DNA from: an uncultured Acidobacteriota bacterium
GTDB taxonomy: Bacteria > Acidobacteriota > Terriglobia > Terriglobales > Acidobacteriaceae
Reading direction: 5' to 3'
NCBI GenBank assembly: GCA_903832295.1
Contig: CAILAZ010000289.1
Coordinates: 1-64,000 of the forward strand
Length of the DNA stretch: 64,000 nt
Under the pieces are notes generated by a model, which was given only the letters and a program-made list of their open reading frames with translations, was not told the DNA's origin and ran no database searches. The position numbers were made by a program, and so were the translations under genes. This document shows, in pieces, positions 9,816 through 18,737 of the stretch. Each line of letters begins with the position of its first letter. Position 1 is the stretch's first letter.

Positions 9816-11501
9816 ATGGCAAACCCGAGCAACCCTAACTCCCAGCCCGCCCCCGATGCTAACGAGTCCTTTGAGGACATTCTCACCCAATATGAGCAGT
9901 CGCATAAGCGCAAGGCTCCGGATGGGAACAAACAACTGGAGGGCACGGTTGTTGCCGTCTCCGCCGAGTCGGTCTTTGTCGATATCGGCTACAAGACGGA
10001 GGGCATTCTTCCACTCGCGAACTTCCAGGGCGCGGGAGAGACCGTAAAGGTGGGCGATAAGTTCCCGGTCTCGGTGAAGGGCCGCGACCCCGAAGGCTAC
10101 TACGAACTGTCGCGCCTGAAGGTGGAACTGCCGAAAGACTGGTCTGCGCTGGAAAAGGCCTTTGCGGAAAAGACCATCATCCTCGGCACCATCACCGCCG
10201 TCGTAAAAGGCGGGCTTAGCGTGGATGTGGGCGTTCGTGCATTCATGCCGTCCTCTCGCAGCGGCGAGCGCGATGCCAAGCTCATGGAGAAGATGGTGGG
10301 CGAGCAGATCCGCTGCCGCATCATCAAGCTGGATGTGGCCGATGAAGACGTGGTGGTGGACCGCCGCGTGGTCGCCGAAGAAGAAGAGCGCGCAGGAAAA
10401 GAGCGCCGCTACATTGAAATCGAAGAGGGCGCGACCCTGAGCGGCAACATCCGCAGCCTGGCTGATTACGGAGCGTTTGTCGATCTTGGCGGCGTGGACG
10501 CCCTGCTGCACGTGAGCGATATGTCCTGGGGACGCGTGGGAAAGCCCGCCGATGTGCTTACCGTGGGACAACAGGTGGAAGTGAAGGTGCTGAAGGTTGA
10601 TGCCGAGAAGCACCGCATCTCCGTCGGCCTCAAGCAGCTTCAGAAGCATCCGTGGGATGCCGTGCCGGACAAGTATATTGTCGGCGAGCGCGTGACCGGA
10701 ACCGTAACTCGAGTGGTGGAGTTTGGAGCCTTTGTCGAACTGGAACCTGGCATTGAAGGACTGATCCATCTCTCCGAGATGTCGTGGGGAAAGAAGGTCA
10801 AGAAGGCCGGAGACGTCATCAAGCCAGGAGAAACTGTCGAAGCCCTGATCCTTGGCGTCAGCCTGGGAGAGCGGCGCATTTCTTTGGGACTCAAGCAGGC
10901 TCTGGGCGATCCTTGGGCCAACGCCGCACAGAAGTTTGGCGCAGGCACGGTGATTGAAGGCCCCGTCACAAGCATCACGAAGTTCGGTGCATTCGTGCAG
11001 CTTGCCGAAGGCATTGAGGGGATGGTGCACGTCAGTGAGATCAGCGCGGAAAAGCGCATTGAACATCCGCAGGACGTGCTCAAACTTGGCCAGATTGTGA
11101 AGGCGCAGGTGCTTGAACTCGACATGGAGAAGCGTCAACTTCGCCTCAGCATGAAACAGTTGATCCCGACTGGACTGGATGAGTACATTGCCGAGCACAA
11201 AGCAGGCGACGTTGTAACCGGACGGCTGCTGGAAGAATCCGGCGACCGCGCTCGTGTGGAACTAGGCGAGGGACTCTACGCCACATGCCGCATCGTTGCC
11301 GCGGCCGCCACGGCGGAAGAAGCCAAGCCGGAAACCAAGGTCGATATGTCGTCCATCAGCGCGATGCTCAACGCAAAATGGAAGGGCGGCGCAACAACCA
11401 GCGCAGCCAAGCCGGAAGCCGCGCACGCGGGTCAGATTCGGAGCTTCCGCATCGTAAAACTCGATGCGTCGGCAAAGAAGATTGAACTCGAACTGGCATA
11501 A
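9816..11501 (+). CDS. rpsA: 30S ribosomal protein S1 (multi-S1-domain RNA-binding protein)
   Basis: S1 helps the ribosome bind mRNA. The 561-residue product contains successive S1 RNA-binding repeats: GTVVAVSAESVFVDIGYKTEG, GTITAVVKGGLSVDVG, GNIRSLADYGAFVDLG, GTVTRVVEFGAFVEL and GPVTSITKFGAFVQL (each family-typical), then a weaker sixth near the C-terminus. The middle repeats have the expected GLIHLSEMSW-type ending. The N-terminus is polar and Pro/Asn-rich. ATG at 9816 is chosen over the TTG at 9798; GAGG at 9800-9803 is upstream. A likely terminator follows, so the gene appears to be transcribed alone. Confidence 0.93.
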   Translation: MANPSNPNSQPAPDANESFEDILTQYEQSHKRKAPDGNKQLEGTVVAVSAESVFVDIGYKTEGILPLANFQGAGETVKVGDKFPVSVKGRDPEGYYELSRLKVELPKDWSALEKAFAEKTIILGTITAVVKGGLSVDVGVRAFMPSSRSGERDAKLMEKMVGEQIRCRIIKLDVADEDVVVDRRVVAEEEERAGKERRYIEIEEGATLSGNIRSLADYGAFVDLGGVDALLHVSDMSWGRVGKPADVLTVGQQVEVKVLKVDAEKHRISVGLKQLQKHPWDAVPDKYIVGERVTGTVTRVVEFGAFVELEPGIEGLIHLSEMSWGKKVKKAGDVIKPGETVEALILGVSLGERRISLGLKQALGDPWANAAQKFGAGTVIEGPVTSITKFGAFVQLAEGIEGMVHVSEISAEKRIEHPQDVLKLGQIVKAQVLELDMEKRQLRLSMKQLIPTGLDEYIAEHKAGDVVTGRLLEESGDRARVELGEGLYATCRIVAAAATAEEAKPETKVDMSSISAMLNAKWKGGATTSAAKPEAAHAGQIRSFRIVKLDASAKKIELELA

Positions 11502-11506
11502 ATCTC

Positions 11507-11552
11507 AGCCGCGCCGCAAACTGCCTGATGGCGAATTTCGGCGCGGCTTTGT
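11507..11552 (+). terminator. Probable terminator of rpsA
   Basis: A 10-bp perfect stem (AGCCGCGCCG / CGGCGCGGCT) with a 22-nt loop starts 6 bp after the rpsA stop and is followed by TTGT. The T-run is short. Confidence 0.55.
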
Positions 11553-11623
11553 ACTGCACTGAAATCCCCGCATTGCCCCCACTACCGGGCCTCCGCTAAA
11601 CTAGTGGTTTCAGCGAGGGAAAA

Positions 11624-12694
11624 ATGCTGGTAGTAATGCAGTCGTCTGCAACGCCCGATGAAGTACGCGCCATCTGTGAAAAGATCGAAGCCCTCGGCTT
11701 CCAGTCGCACTCGGTAGAAGGAACTCAGCGTTACGCCATCGCCGTCACCGGCGACCTGCGCGGAATCGACACCTGCGGCATTGATGAGATGCCAGGCGTC
11801 GGCGAGATCATACGCATCAGCAAGCCTTACAAACTGGTGAGCAGGGAATCAAAGCCGGAGAACACCGTCGTCCGCTTCCCCAATTCTGAGGTAACGATCG
11901 GCGGCGAGGAGTTTGCCATCATTGCCGGCCCGTGTTCGGTGGAAAGCCGCGCGCAGACGCTGACCATCGCCGAAAAAGTTGCAGCCGCCGGGGCCAAGCT
12001 CTTCCGCGGCGGAGCCTACAAACCCCGGACCTCGCCCTACGCTTTCCAGGGTATGGGCGTGGATGGCCTCAAGATTCTGGCCGAGGTTCGTGACCAGTTC
12101 GGCATGCTCATCGTCACCGAGGCGGTGGATGCCGAGGCGATGACGGCGATCGAGGATTATGCCGACATGGTGCAGATTGGCGCACGGAATATGCAGAACT
12201 TCTCGCTGCTCAAGCGCGCAGGACGTTCTCCGCTTCCCATCCTGCTCAAGCGCGGCCTTAGCGCCACGCTGGAAGAACTGCTGATGGCTGCCGAATACAT
12301 CATGAGCGAGGGAAATCGCAACGTGGTGTTGTGCGAACGGGGCGTACGCACCTTTGCCGACCACAGCCGTAATACGCTGGACCTCTGCGTGATTCCGGCA
12401 GTTCAAAAGCTCAGCCACCTGCCGATCCTCTCCGACCCCAGCCACGCCACCGGAAAGCGCGACCGCGTCATTCCCATGGCTCTGGCCTCAGCCGCGGCGG
12501 GCGCAAATGGACTGCTGGTGGAAGTGCACCACGATCCGGAGCACGCGCTCTCCGATGGAGCACAGTCGCTGTTCCCTAATCAGTTTGTGGCAATGCTCTC
12601 GCAACTCGGCGGAGTGCTGCCGGTAGTGCATCGCACTCTCAACACCGATCCGCCAAAAGCCAGAAAAGCCGCTGCACAGGTGGTACGCTCGTGA
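11624..12694 (+). CDS. aroF: 3-deoxy-7-phosphoheptulonate (DAHP) synthase
   Basis: DAHP synthase joins phosphoenolpyruvate and erythrose 4-phosphate, the first step of the shikimate pathway. The 356-residue protein belongs to the type with an N-terminal ferredoxin-like domain (about 1-75), as in Bacillus AroA and Thermotoga. The barrel carries IIAGPCSVES, KPRTSPYAFQGMG, QIGARNMQNF, LLKRGLSAT, CERGVRTF and DPSHATGKR, which hold the metal and PEP ligands. The gene is the first of a coupled three-gene set: its TGA overlaps the GTG start of the lipoprotein gene. The symbol aroF is used in the Bacillus/Thermotoga sense. Confidence 0.95.
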   Translation: MLVVMQSSATPDEVRAICEKIEALGFQSHSVEGTQRYAIAVTGDLRGIDTCGIDEMPGVGEIIRISKPYKLVSRESKPENTVVRFPNSEVTIGGEEFAIIAGPCSVESRAQTLTIAEKVAAAGAKLFRGGAYKPRTSPYAFQGMGVDGLKILAEVRDQFGMLIVTEAVDAEAMTAIEDYADMVQIGARNMQNFSLLKRAGRSPLPILLKRGLSATLEELLMAAEYIMSEGNRNVVLCERGVRTFADHSRNTLDLCVIPAVQKLSHLPILSDPSHATGKRDRVIPMALASAAAGANGLLVEVHHDPEHALSDGAQSLFPNQFVAMLSQLGGVLPVVHRTLNTDPPKARKAAAQVVRS

Positions 12695-13845
12695 ACATGC
12701 ACAAGAACGTGGTTGCGGGCCGGCTGTTTGCCGGCCTTGCACTTGCCGCCGTGGCGCTGCTTGCCGGATGCACCAAGCGAACCGCCGAACCTCCCCACAC
12801 CTTCGCCTACATCACCAACTCCGGCTCGAACACTGTGAGCGTGCTCGACCTTGCGACCATGAAGATCATCGCCACCCTGAACACGGGGAACAATCCCACG
12901 GGTGTCAGCGCAAGCCCCACCAAAGATGAAGTCTATGTGGTCAACACTGACTCCGGCACGGTGAGCGTCATCAACGCTACAACCAACAAACTGGCGGGCA
13001 GCATCGGCGTGGGGCGCGCGCCTGCGGCGATCTCCATTACTGCCGACGGCACGCGGGGGTGGGTGGCCAACACCGAATCCGGCACCGTTACCGTGGTGGA
13101 CCTGGACGCCCATCGCGCCATCGGACATGTCGCTGTCGGGAGGCAACCCGCCATGGTACGCGTCTCAGAGGATGGCAAAGTTGCTGCCGTCGCCAATCGA
13201 GGAGACGACTCGCTCACCGTCATCGACGGCGCCACCATGAAGGTTCGCGCCACGCTTCACATCTGCAAAGCCCCGGACTCGCTGGTCATTCTGCCGGATG
13301 CCTCGAAGGCGGTGGTAGGCTGCTCCGGTTCACGCCAGGTCGCCTCCGTGAATCTGAAGAACGCTGTTGTTGAGGCACTGCTCAACGTTGGCGGCACCCC
13401 TGTGGACCTGGCGATGAAGCCCGATGGGGGCGAGGTATTCGTCTCCAACTACGAGGCACAGACCATCTCCGCCGTCAGCCCCTACAACAATGAAGTCGGA
13501 GAGAGTTTCCTTGTGGGCGATCACCCCGTGCGCGCCCTCGTGAGCGCGGACAACGGCACGCTCTATGTCAGCAACTTTGCATCCAACAGTGTGGCAATAT
13601 TCAGCGCTGTGGATCGCAAGCCGATCACGACGGTGCAGGTCGGATTGCAGCCCGGAGCGCTTGCCCTCACGCCGGCGGAAAACATGTTGCTGGTGGCGGA
13701 CTCCGGCTCGGGAGATGTTGCCGTGCTTCTGCTTGACCGGCGGCAGGACAAGAAAGTGCAGGCGAAGCAGCCGCGATTGTTCCTTATGATTCCTACCGGC
13801 GTGCGGCCCTCGCAAATAGCAATCAAGACGGTGAAAGCGATTTAA
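12691..13845 (+). CDS. YVTN beta-propeller repeat lipoprotein
   Basis: The 384-residue protein opens with a lipoprotein signal peptide ending in the lipobox LLAGC, so Cys27 should be lipidated. The rest is a series of repeats of about 42 residues typical of YncE-like propellers, for example FAYITNSGSNTVSVLDL, VYVVNTDSGTVSVINA and LYVSNFASNSVAIFS. These form a seven-bladed propeller in known relatives, a fold used for binding rather than catalysis. The GTG start at 12691 overlaps the aroF stop by four bases; ATG at 12697 is an alternative. The TAA stop shares a base with the next start, so translation is coupled. The ligand is unknown. Confidence 0.88.
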   Translation: MNMHKNVVAGRLFAGLALAAVALLAGCTKRTAEPPHTFAYITNSGSNTVSVLDLATMKIIATLNTGNNPTGVSASPTKDEVYVVNTDSGTVSVINATTNKLAGSIGVGRAPAAISITADGTRGWVANTESGTVTVVDLDAHRAIGHVAVGRQPAMVRVSEDGKVAAVANRGDDSLTVIDGATMKVRATLHICKAPDSLVILPDASKAVVGCSGSRQVASVNLKNAVVEALLNVGGTPVDLAMKPDGGEVFVSNYEAQTISAVSPYNNEVGESFLVGDHPVRALVSADNGTLYVSNFASNSVAIFSAVDRKPITTVQVGLQPGALALTPAENMLLVADSGSGDVAVLLLDRRQDKKVQAKQPRLFLMIPTGVRPSQIAIKTVKAI

Positions 13846-15197
13846 TGGTCATCTGCACGGGGTGCGGTCGAGAGTTCGAGTCTGCCACTGACACCGAGAA
13901 CCTCTGCCCGCAGTGCCAGGCAGAGATTCTCTCCACACTCCCGCCCGACCCCGAGCCAGGCCGCCTGCGCAGGCTGTTGGAATCGCCCACCATCGTGCTG
14001 ATCGCACTCAACACGCTGGTGTATCTAGTGATGGCCACGGAGAGCCGCAACTTCACCTTCACTCCACAGGTGCTGGAGAGCTGGGGCGCGAACTCGGGTG
14101 CGCTCACCTGCTCCGGCCAATGGTGGCGGCTCTTCACATCGACCTTTGAACATGGATTCCTGCTGCACATCGCGCTGAATATGTGGGCGCTCTACAACCT
14201 GGGGTGGCTGGCCGAGTTGCTCTTCGGTCGCACGCGTTTCACCCTGATGTACCTGCTCTGCGGGATCGGCGGGAGCCTGGGAAGCATTTGCTGGCACGGC
14301 AACGGAGTCAGTGTGGGTGCCTCGGGAGCCATTTTCGGTATCGCCGGAGCGCTCATCCCTGCAATGCTGCTGCACGGCAATCAGCAGCTCCGCAAAGTCC
14401 TGCGCGGCCAGCTCGTCAGCATCACTATTTTCGTTCTGTACAGCCTTGTCTCGGGAGCACGTAGCAGCGGGATTGACAATGCCGCGCACATCGGCGGACT
14501 CGTCACCGGACTCATCCTCGGCGCGCTGTTTCCCACGGGTCCTGATCGGGAAGAGCATCGCGGGAGGCTGCGCGTGGCCGCCGGAACAGGGCTGATGCTG
14601 CTAGTCTTCACCGGTGCGGGAGCCTTCGCCCGTCAGCGGAACGAGCCTTATGTGGAAGAAGAGCTCGCTCTCAGCGCACATGGGCGGGGAGATATCTCCG
14701 CCGCGATTGTGCATGCCCGGCGGGCTGTTCAGTTGAATCCGCAAAATGCGCATGCCCAGTTCATGCTGGGAACCATGCTGCTGGATACGCAACAGTACGG
14801 GGACGCCGTGCAGCCATTCACCACGACCGCTCGCCTTCGTCCCAAATTCGGCCCCGCATTTGTCAATCTGTGCGTAGCCCAGCGCGAGTTAAAGATGCTG
14901 CCTGAGGCGCTATCCAACTGCGAGCACGGGGCTGAGCTCGCTCCCGGCGACTCCGAGTCCTGGTTCAATCTCGGGAGAGTACGCTACGACCTTCGTGACC
15001 TGACTGGGGCGCGCGACGCACTGGCAAAAGCGGCGGCGCTCAATCCCCAGGGCTTCGATGAGAACCTGCAGTATGCCCTCATGCTGATTGCCAACAACCA
15101 GCTACCCGATGCAATCCCATACCTCCGCAAGGCTCACAACCTGCGGCCACAGGATGATAGCCTTACCCGGTTGCTACTGCGGGCTGAGCGGCAGTAG
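13845..15197 (+). CDS. Second rhomboid-family intramembrane protease with zinc ribbon and TPR domain
   Basis: The 450-residue protein repeats the architecture of the gene at 616-2052. CxxC pairs lie at residues 4-7 and 21-24. The rhomboid domain spans about 48-230, with the HGFLLHIALNMW loop at 103-114, GASG at 158-161 (Ser160) and His215 in NAAHIGG. One more hydrophobic segment precedes TPR repeats from about 265 to the end. Both catalytic residues are present, so activity is expected. The start ATG overlaps the stop of the lipoprotein gene (TAATG), which ties it to aroF and the YVTN protein. Its stop is 11 bp from the convergent bacilliredoxin gene. Confidence 0.88.
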   Translation: MVICTGCGREFESATDTENLCPQCQAEILSTLPPDPEPGRLRRLLESPTIVLIALNTLVYLVMATESRNFTFTPQVLESWGANSGALTCSGQWWRLFTSTFEHGFLLHIALNMWALYNLGWLAELLFGRTRFTLMYLLCGIGGSLGSICWHGNGVSVGASGAIFGIAGALIPAMLLHGNQQLRKVLRGQLVSITIFVLYSLVSGARSSGIDNAAHIGGLVTGLILGALFPTGPDREEHRGRLRVAAGTGLMLLVFTGAGAFARQRNEPYVEEELALSAHGRGDISAAIVHARRAVQLNPQNAHAQFMLGTMLLDTQQYGDAVQPFTTTARLRPKFGPAFVNLCVAQRELKMLPEALSNCEHGAELAPGDSESWFNLGRVRYDLRDLTGARDALAKAAALNPQGFDENLQYALMLIANNQLPDAIPYLRKAHNLRPQDDSLTRLLLRAERQ

Positions 15198-15208
15198 CTG
15201 CTCCGCGT

Positions 15209-15637
15209 TCAATTTGCGGCCGGCTGGCAGAGCTGTTCAAATGCCTGCTTGAGCGACGCCGCGATTTCAGCTGCATCCCGGCCCTCAATCTGGTTCCGAG
15301 GCATGAAATAGGCGAGCTTCCCCTCCCGCATGATCGCAATGCTTGGCGACGAGGGAGGCTGGTCGGTAAAGTACTCCCGCGCGCGCTGCGTCGCCGCCAC
15401 GTCCTGCCCGGCAAACACGGTAATCGCGTGATCCGGCCGTACCGCGTTTTGCAGTGCAACCCGCACCGCTGGACGCATCTTGCCCGCCGCGCAGCCACAG
15501 ATGGAATTCACCACCACCATTAATGTGCCCTTGCTATCCCGGATCGCCGAGTCCACGTCTTCAGGAGTGCGGGCCTCCTGCACTCCCAATCGCGTCAGTT
15601 CCTGACGCATGGGCACCACCATCAACTCTGGATACAT
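15209..15637 (-). CDS. Bacilliredoxin, BrxA/BrxB (YphP/YqiW) family
   Basis: These thioredoxin-fold proteins remove bacillithiol or other low-molecular-weight thiols from proteins. The 142-residue product has the family Cys-Gly-Cys active site (SICGCAAG) and the motifs MYPELMVVPMRQEL, HAITVFAGQDVAAT and PPSSPSIAIMREGK. The ATG at 15637 is clearly right: GGGAGG lies 7 bases upstream, and homologues start with MYPE or similar. The open frame continues upstream to 15802, but that part overlaps the divergent murB. Whether the host makes bacillithiol cannot be told from this window. Confidence 0.9.
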   Translation of the reverse strand: MYPELMVVPMRQELTRLGVQEARTPEDVDSAIRDSKGTLMVVVNSICGCAAGKMRPAVRVALQNAVRPDHAITVFAGQDVAATQRAREYFTDQPPSSPSIAIMREGKLAYFMPRNQIEGRDAAEIAASLKQAFEQLCQPAAN

Positions 15638-15723
15638 CGATTCGCCTCCCAACAGATTACTTCTTTCCTGTTGGATGAGCAGCGCACCGGATTGGGCGCA
15701 TTCCATTCGCCTGGCTGTATCAT

Positions 15724-16773
15724 GTGAGCAAGATGCTGGAGATTCAGGAGAACGTCTGGCTCGCCCCGTACACCACTCTGAAGGTGGGCGGACCTGCGGC
15801 ATTCCTTGCCCGGCCCACCACCCAGGAAGCCGTGATCGAAGCTCTCCAATGGGCGCAGGCCCGCTCGCTGCCTGTTTTCGTGATTGGGGGAGGCAGTAAC
15901 CTGCTGGTCAGCGACCGCGGCTTTCCCGGCCTCGTCCTGCACATGAGCATATCCGGCATCGTTTCCAGGAGCGAGGATGGCAAGCAGATCTACTCTGCCG
16001 GAGCGGGAGTAGTCTGGGATGAACTGGCGGCCCGAGCGGTGGCTGACGACTGCGCCGGGGTGGAGTGCCTCAGTGGCATTCCCGGAACCGTTGGTGGCAC
16101 GCCGATACAAAACGTGGGCGCCTACGGCCAGGATGTCGCGGAGACCATACATTGCGTCCGTGCCGTGGACACTGCGTCCGGCCAGCCCGTGATATTCAGC
16201 AGTTCCGCCTGCGAATTCAGCTATCGCCGCAGCCGATTCAATCAGCGCGACCGGGGCCGCTACATCATCACCCAGGTGGATTACGGGCTTGAGCCCGGAG
16301 GCCCTCCCAAGCTTGCCTATGCTGATCTCAGGCGCCACTTCGCCGAGTCACAAGAAATTCCAACGCTTGCAGAAGCCCGCGAAGCTGTCCTCGCCATCCG
16401 CCGCGCTAAGGGCATGGTTCTCGATGAGAACGACGCAGACAGCCGGAGCGCAGGCTCCTTCTTCCAGAACCCCGTAGTCACCCGCGCACAATACGAGCGC
16501 GTTGCCGGAGCTTCCAGCTTGCCGGTGCCCCACTTTGAAGCGGCCGATGGCCAACTGAAGCTTGCGGCGGCATGGCTGATTGAGCAGTCTGGAATTGCAA
16601 AGGGTTTTGTGCTCGGCTCAGTAGCTATCAGCAGCAAACATACCCTTGCCCTCACAAATCGCGGAGGCGCGACTGCCGCTGACGTAATTTTGCTTAAGGA
16701 ATACGTGCAACGCAGGGTCTTTCAGCGCTTCGGCATTGAGTTACATCCCGAACCGGTGATGCTGGGCTTTTAG
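15724..16773 (+). CDS. murB: UDP-N-acetylenolpyruvoylglucosamine reductase
   Basis: MurB reduces UDP-GlcNAc-enolpyruvate to UDP-MurNAc using FAD and NADPH in peptidoglycan precursor synthesis. The 349-residue protein has FAD-binding VIGGGSNLLVSD, SGIPGTVGGTPIQNVGAYGQ, and the substrate-region motifs SAGSFFQNP and KHTLALTNRG; it resembles type I MurB of the E. coli kind. The first codon is GTG at 15724; ATG at 15733 is also possible. Unlike in many bacteria, it lies well apart from the murC-fts cluster (27-32.5 kb). Its stop overlaps the stop of the convergent modC by four bases (16770-16773). Confidence 0.95.
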   Translation: MSKMLEIQENVWLAPYTTLKVGGPAAFLARPTTQEAVIEALQWAQARSLPVFVIGGGSNLLVSDRGFPGLVLHMSISGIVSRSEDGKQIYSAGAGVVWDELAARAVADDCAGVECLSGIPGTVGGTPIQNVGAYGQDVAETIHCVRAVDTASGQPVIFSSSACEFSYRRSRFNQRDRGRYIITQVDYGLEPGGPPKLAYADLRRHFAESQEIPTLAEAREAVLAIRRAKGMVLDENDADSRSAGSFFQNPVVTRAQYERVAGASSLPVPHFEAADGQLKLAAAWLIEQSGIAKGFVLGSVAISSKHTLALTNRGGATAADVILLKEYVQRRVFQRFGIELHPEPVMLGF

Positions 16774-17870
16774 CCGCGCAGGAACTGAATGGAGTGTGTC
16801 TTGATGATGAGCCACACCGACTTTCCGTGATGGAGGTCCAGCGCTTCTCTCGCGCCGCGCGTGATGTGGACCACGAACGCCGTCGCTGCTCCCGCCCCGC
16901 ACAGCACCCGCAATTCCACCATTCCGGCCCGGTCTTCGATCACTTCAACCCGTCCCGGCACAATGTTGCGCGCACTGATCCCGGACGGGCGCTCGGTGGC
17001 CACCAGGATGTCTCCAGCCCGCATCGCAAGGCAGACTGCCTCGCCCGCCAGGCGGTTCGCCACAGGAGCCTCCATCAGCAATCCGCTGCCGCCGAGCCGG
17101 CAGGTCATTGTCCCCATCTCGGGATGAAGCGCCTCGAGCACTGCGTCAAAGATATTCTCGTATCCCGCGAGCGACGCCTGCTCGCGGCGGACCGGCGTAT
17201 TGAATACCTCGCGCGGAGCGCCGTCCGCAATTACCTTCCCCGCCTCCAATACCAGCACGCGTCGCGACAGCAAGTAGGCCTCAGACTGTTCGTGCGTCAC
17301 ATACAGCATCGGCACAGCACGTTCGCGCTGCCAGTCGAAGATCGTTTCCAGCAGCAGAGATTTCAAGGCCTCGTCCAATGCTGAGAGCGGTTCATCCAGC
17401 AACAATACTTCCGATTCACAGACCAGGGTGCGCGCCAGGGCCACCCGCTGCTGCTCGCCTCCAGAGATCGCTGCCGGACGTCTCCTCGCCAGGGAGGCAA
17501 TCTTGAATCGCTCGAGGATCGCCTCGACGCGCAACTCCCTTTCGGCCCGGGGCTGATCCAGCAATCCGTACTCCACGTTTTCCCGCACCGAGAGATGCGG
17601 AAATAACGCTGACTGCTGCGAGAGATATCCCACTCGTCGCCGGTGCGCCGGGATATCCACTCCCTGTGCGCTCGAGAACAGTATCCGTTCGCCCAGTGCG
17701 ATCTCGCCACGCTCTGGCGTTCGAAACCCAGCGATGCACTCCAGCACCGAGCTCTTCCCCGCACCGGAGGCGCCGAATAAGACAACCACCTCAGGCCTCG
17801 CGTCGAAATGGCACTTCAGGCAGAAGTGCGCCAGCGCGGTTTCGATCTCCACCCGCAGATCACCGCTCAT
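16770..17870 (-). CDS. modC: Molybdate ABC transporter, ATP-binding protein
   Basis: ModC energises molybdate (or tungstate) uptake. From ATG at 17870 the protein has 366 residues. The ATPase has Walker A GASGAGKS (33-40), the ABC signature ISGGEQQRVALARTL, Walker B EVLLLDEPLSALD and H-loop YVTHEQSEA. The last 70 residues form a molybdate-binding Mop-like domain (ARNIVPGRVEVIE to TKTHSIQFL-like end), which separates ModC from other importers. The start overlaps the modB stop (ATGA). The frame is open further upstream but that part lies inside modB. No gene for the binding protein ModA is seen nearby. Confidence 0.92.
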   Translation of the reverse strand: MSGDLRVEIETALAHFCLKCHFDARPEVVVLFGASGAGKSSVLECIAGFRTPERGEIALGERILFSSAQGVDIPAHRRRVGYLSQQSALFPHLSVRENVEYGLLDQPRAERELRVEAILERFKIASLARRRPAAISGGEQQRVALARTLVCESEVLLLDEPLSALDEALKSLLLETIFDWQRERAVPMLYVTHEQSEAYLLSRRVLVLEAGKVIADGAPREVFNTPVRREQASLAGYENIFDAVLEALHPEMGTMTCRLGGSGLLMEAPVANRLAGEAVCLAMRAGDILVATERPSGISARNIVPGRVEVIEDRAGMVELRVLCGAGAATAFVVHITRGAREALDLHHGKSVWLIIKTHSIQFLRG

Positions 17871-18532
17871 TGCATTCTCCAGTTGCGCTTGCGGTTCAGA
17901 GCGTGAATGCCGATCAGCAGCGCAAGCGAAATGCCCAGCAGCACGAGCGATTGGTGCGCCGCCGCGGTGTATTCCAGCATCTGCACGTTGTCGTATATCG
18001 CGATGGAAGCTGTCTGTGTGCGCCCCGGGATGTTGCCGCCGAGCATCAGCACCACACCGAACTCGCCGAGGGTATGGGCAAAACTCAACGCGATGCCCGT
18101 GACAATCCCCGGCAGCGCAAGGGGGAAAGTAATGCGCCAGAAGGTGCGCCACGGTGCTGCGCCCAGGCTGGCAGAGGCGGCCAGCAATCTGCGGTCCACC
18201 GAGGCCAAGGCCGAGGTGAAGGGCTGCACCGCGAACGGCAGACTGTAAATCACAGAGCCCAGCACTAGTCCTTCAAAGCTGAAGGCAAACGTGTGACCTG
18301 TGAAGCGCTGCCACATCGCCCCCAGCGCGCCACGCGAGCCCAGCACCAGCAGAAGATAAAAGCCCAGCACCGTCGGCGGTAGCACAATGGGAAGCGCCAC
18401 CACGGCCTCCACTAGAAAGCGGAAGCGAAAGCGCGTGGAAGCCAGCCACCACGCCAAAGGCATTCCCAGCACGAACAGCAGCGCCGAGGTCACCAGAGCC
18501 AGCTTCAGGCTCAGGAAGACGGGTGAGATCAT
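17867..18532 (-). CDS. modB: Molybdate ABC transporter permease
   Basis: ModB forms the membrane channel for molybdate. The 221-residue product has about five membrane segments, the EAA-type loop GAAPWRTFWRITFPLALPG that contacts ModC, and the ModB-typical AHTLGEFGVVLMLGGNIPG. ATG at 18532 is preferred; the frame continues 11 codons upstream to 18565 with a charged, non-membrane start. The start region has only a weak GGGG Shine-Dalgarno-like site. modB and modC overlap by four bases. A periplasmic ModA would be expected directly upstream but the space up to 18958 holds only a tiny membrane ORF. Confidence 0.92.
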   Translation of the reverse strand: MISPVFLSLKLALVTSALLFVLGMPLAWWLASTRFRFRFLVEAVVALPIVLPPTVLGFYLLLVLGSRGALGAMWQRFTGHTFAFSFEGLVLGSVIYSLPFAVQPFTSALASVDRRLLAASASLGAAPWRTFWRITFPLALPGIVTGIALSFAHTLGEFGVVLMLGGNIPGRTQTASIAIYDNVQMLEYTAAAHQSLVLLGISLALLIGIHALNRKRNWRMQ

Positions 18533-18642
18533 GGCTTGCCCCGATGTGCGGCAGCGGGCGCGCATTCTGATTCAGATGGGGTTGTGGGCATCGGCTCCTT
18601 GCGGCTCCTAATGCGTATTTTGAACTCTGGAGGAGTATGCAC

Positions 18643-18678
18643 ACAATTGCTCACCACGATTCTCCAAGGAGCAATTGT
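18643..18678. promoter_or_regulatory. Perfect 10-bp inverted repeat upstream of modB
   Basis: ACAATTGCTC (18643-18652) and GAGCAATTGT (18669-18678) are exact inverted copies separated by 16 nt. They lie about 110 bp ahead of the modB start. This may be an operator or a leader hairpin. It does not match the ModE consensus that I remember. Confidence 0.4.
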
Positions 18679-18737
18679 ATGGCGCGTTGCACTCGGGAAA
18701 CTCAGGCTTGCAGCAGAGAACCGCAGCCCCGTGGGCG

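Noticed and set aside
9807-11198. 463-codon minus-strand frame opposite rpsA
   Set aside because: It lies wholly antisense to a clear S1 protein and has no family features; GC-rich genes often leave such open shadows.
15638-15802. N-terminal extension of the bacilliredoxin frame
   Set aside because: GGGAGG and the conserved MYPEL start at 15637 settle the start; the extension overlaps murB.
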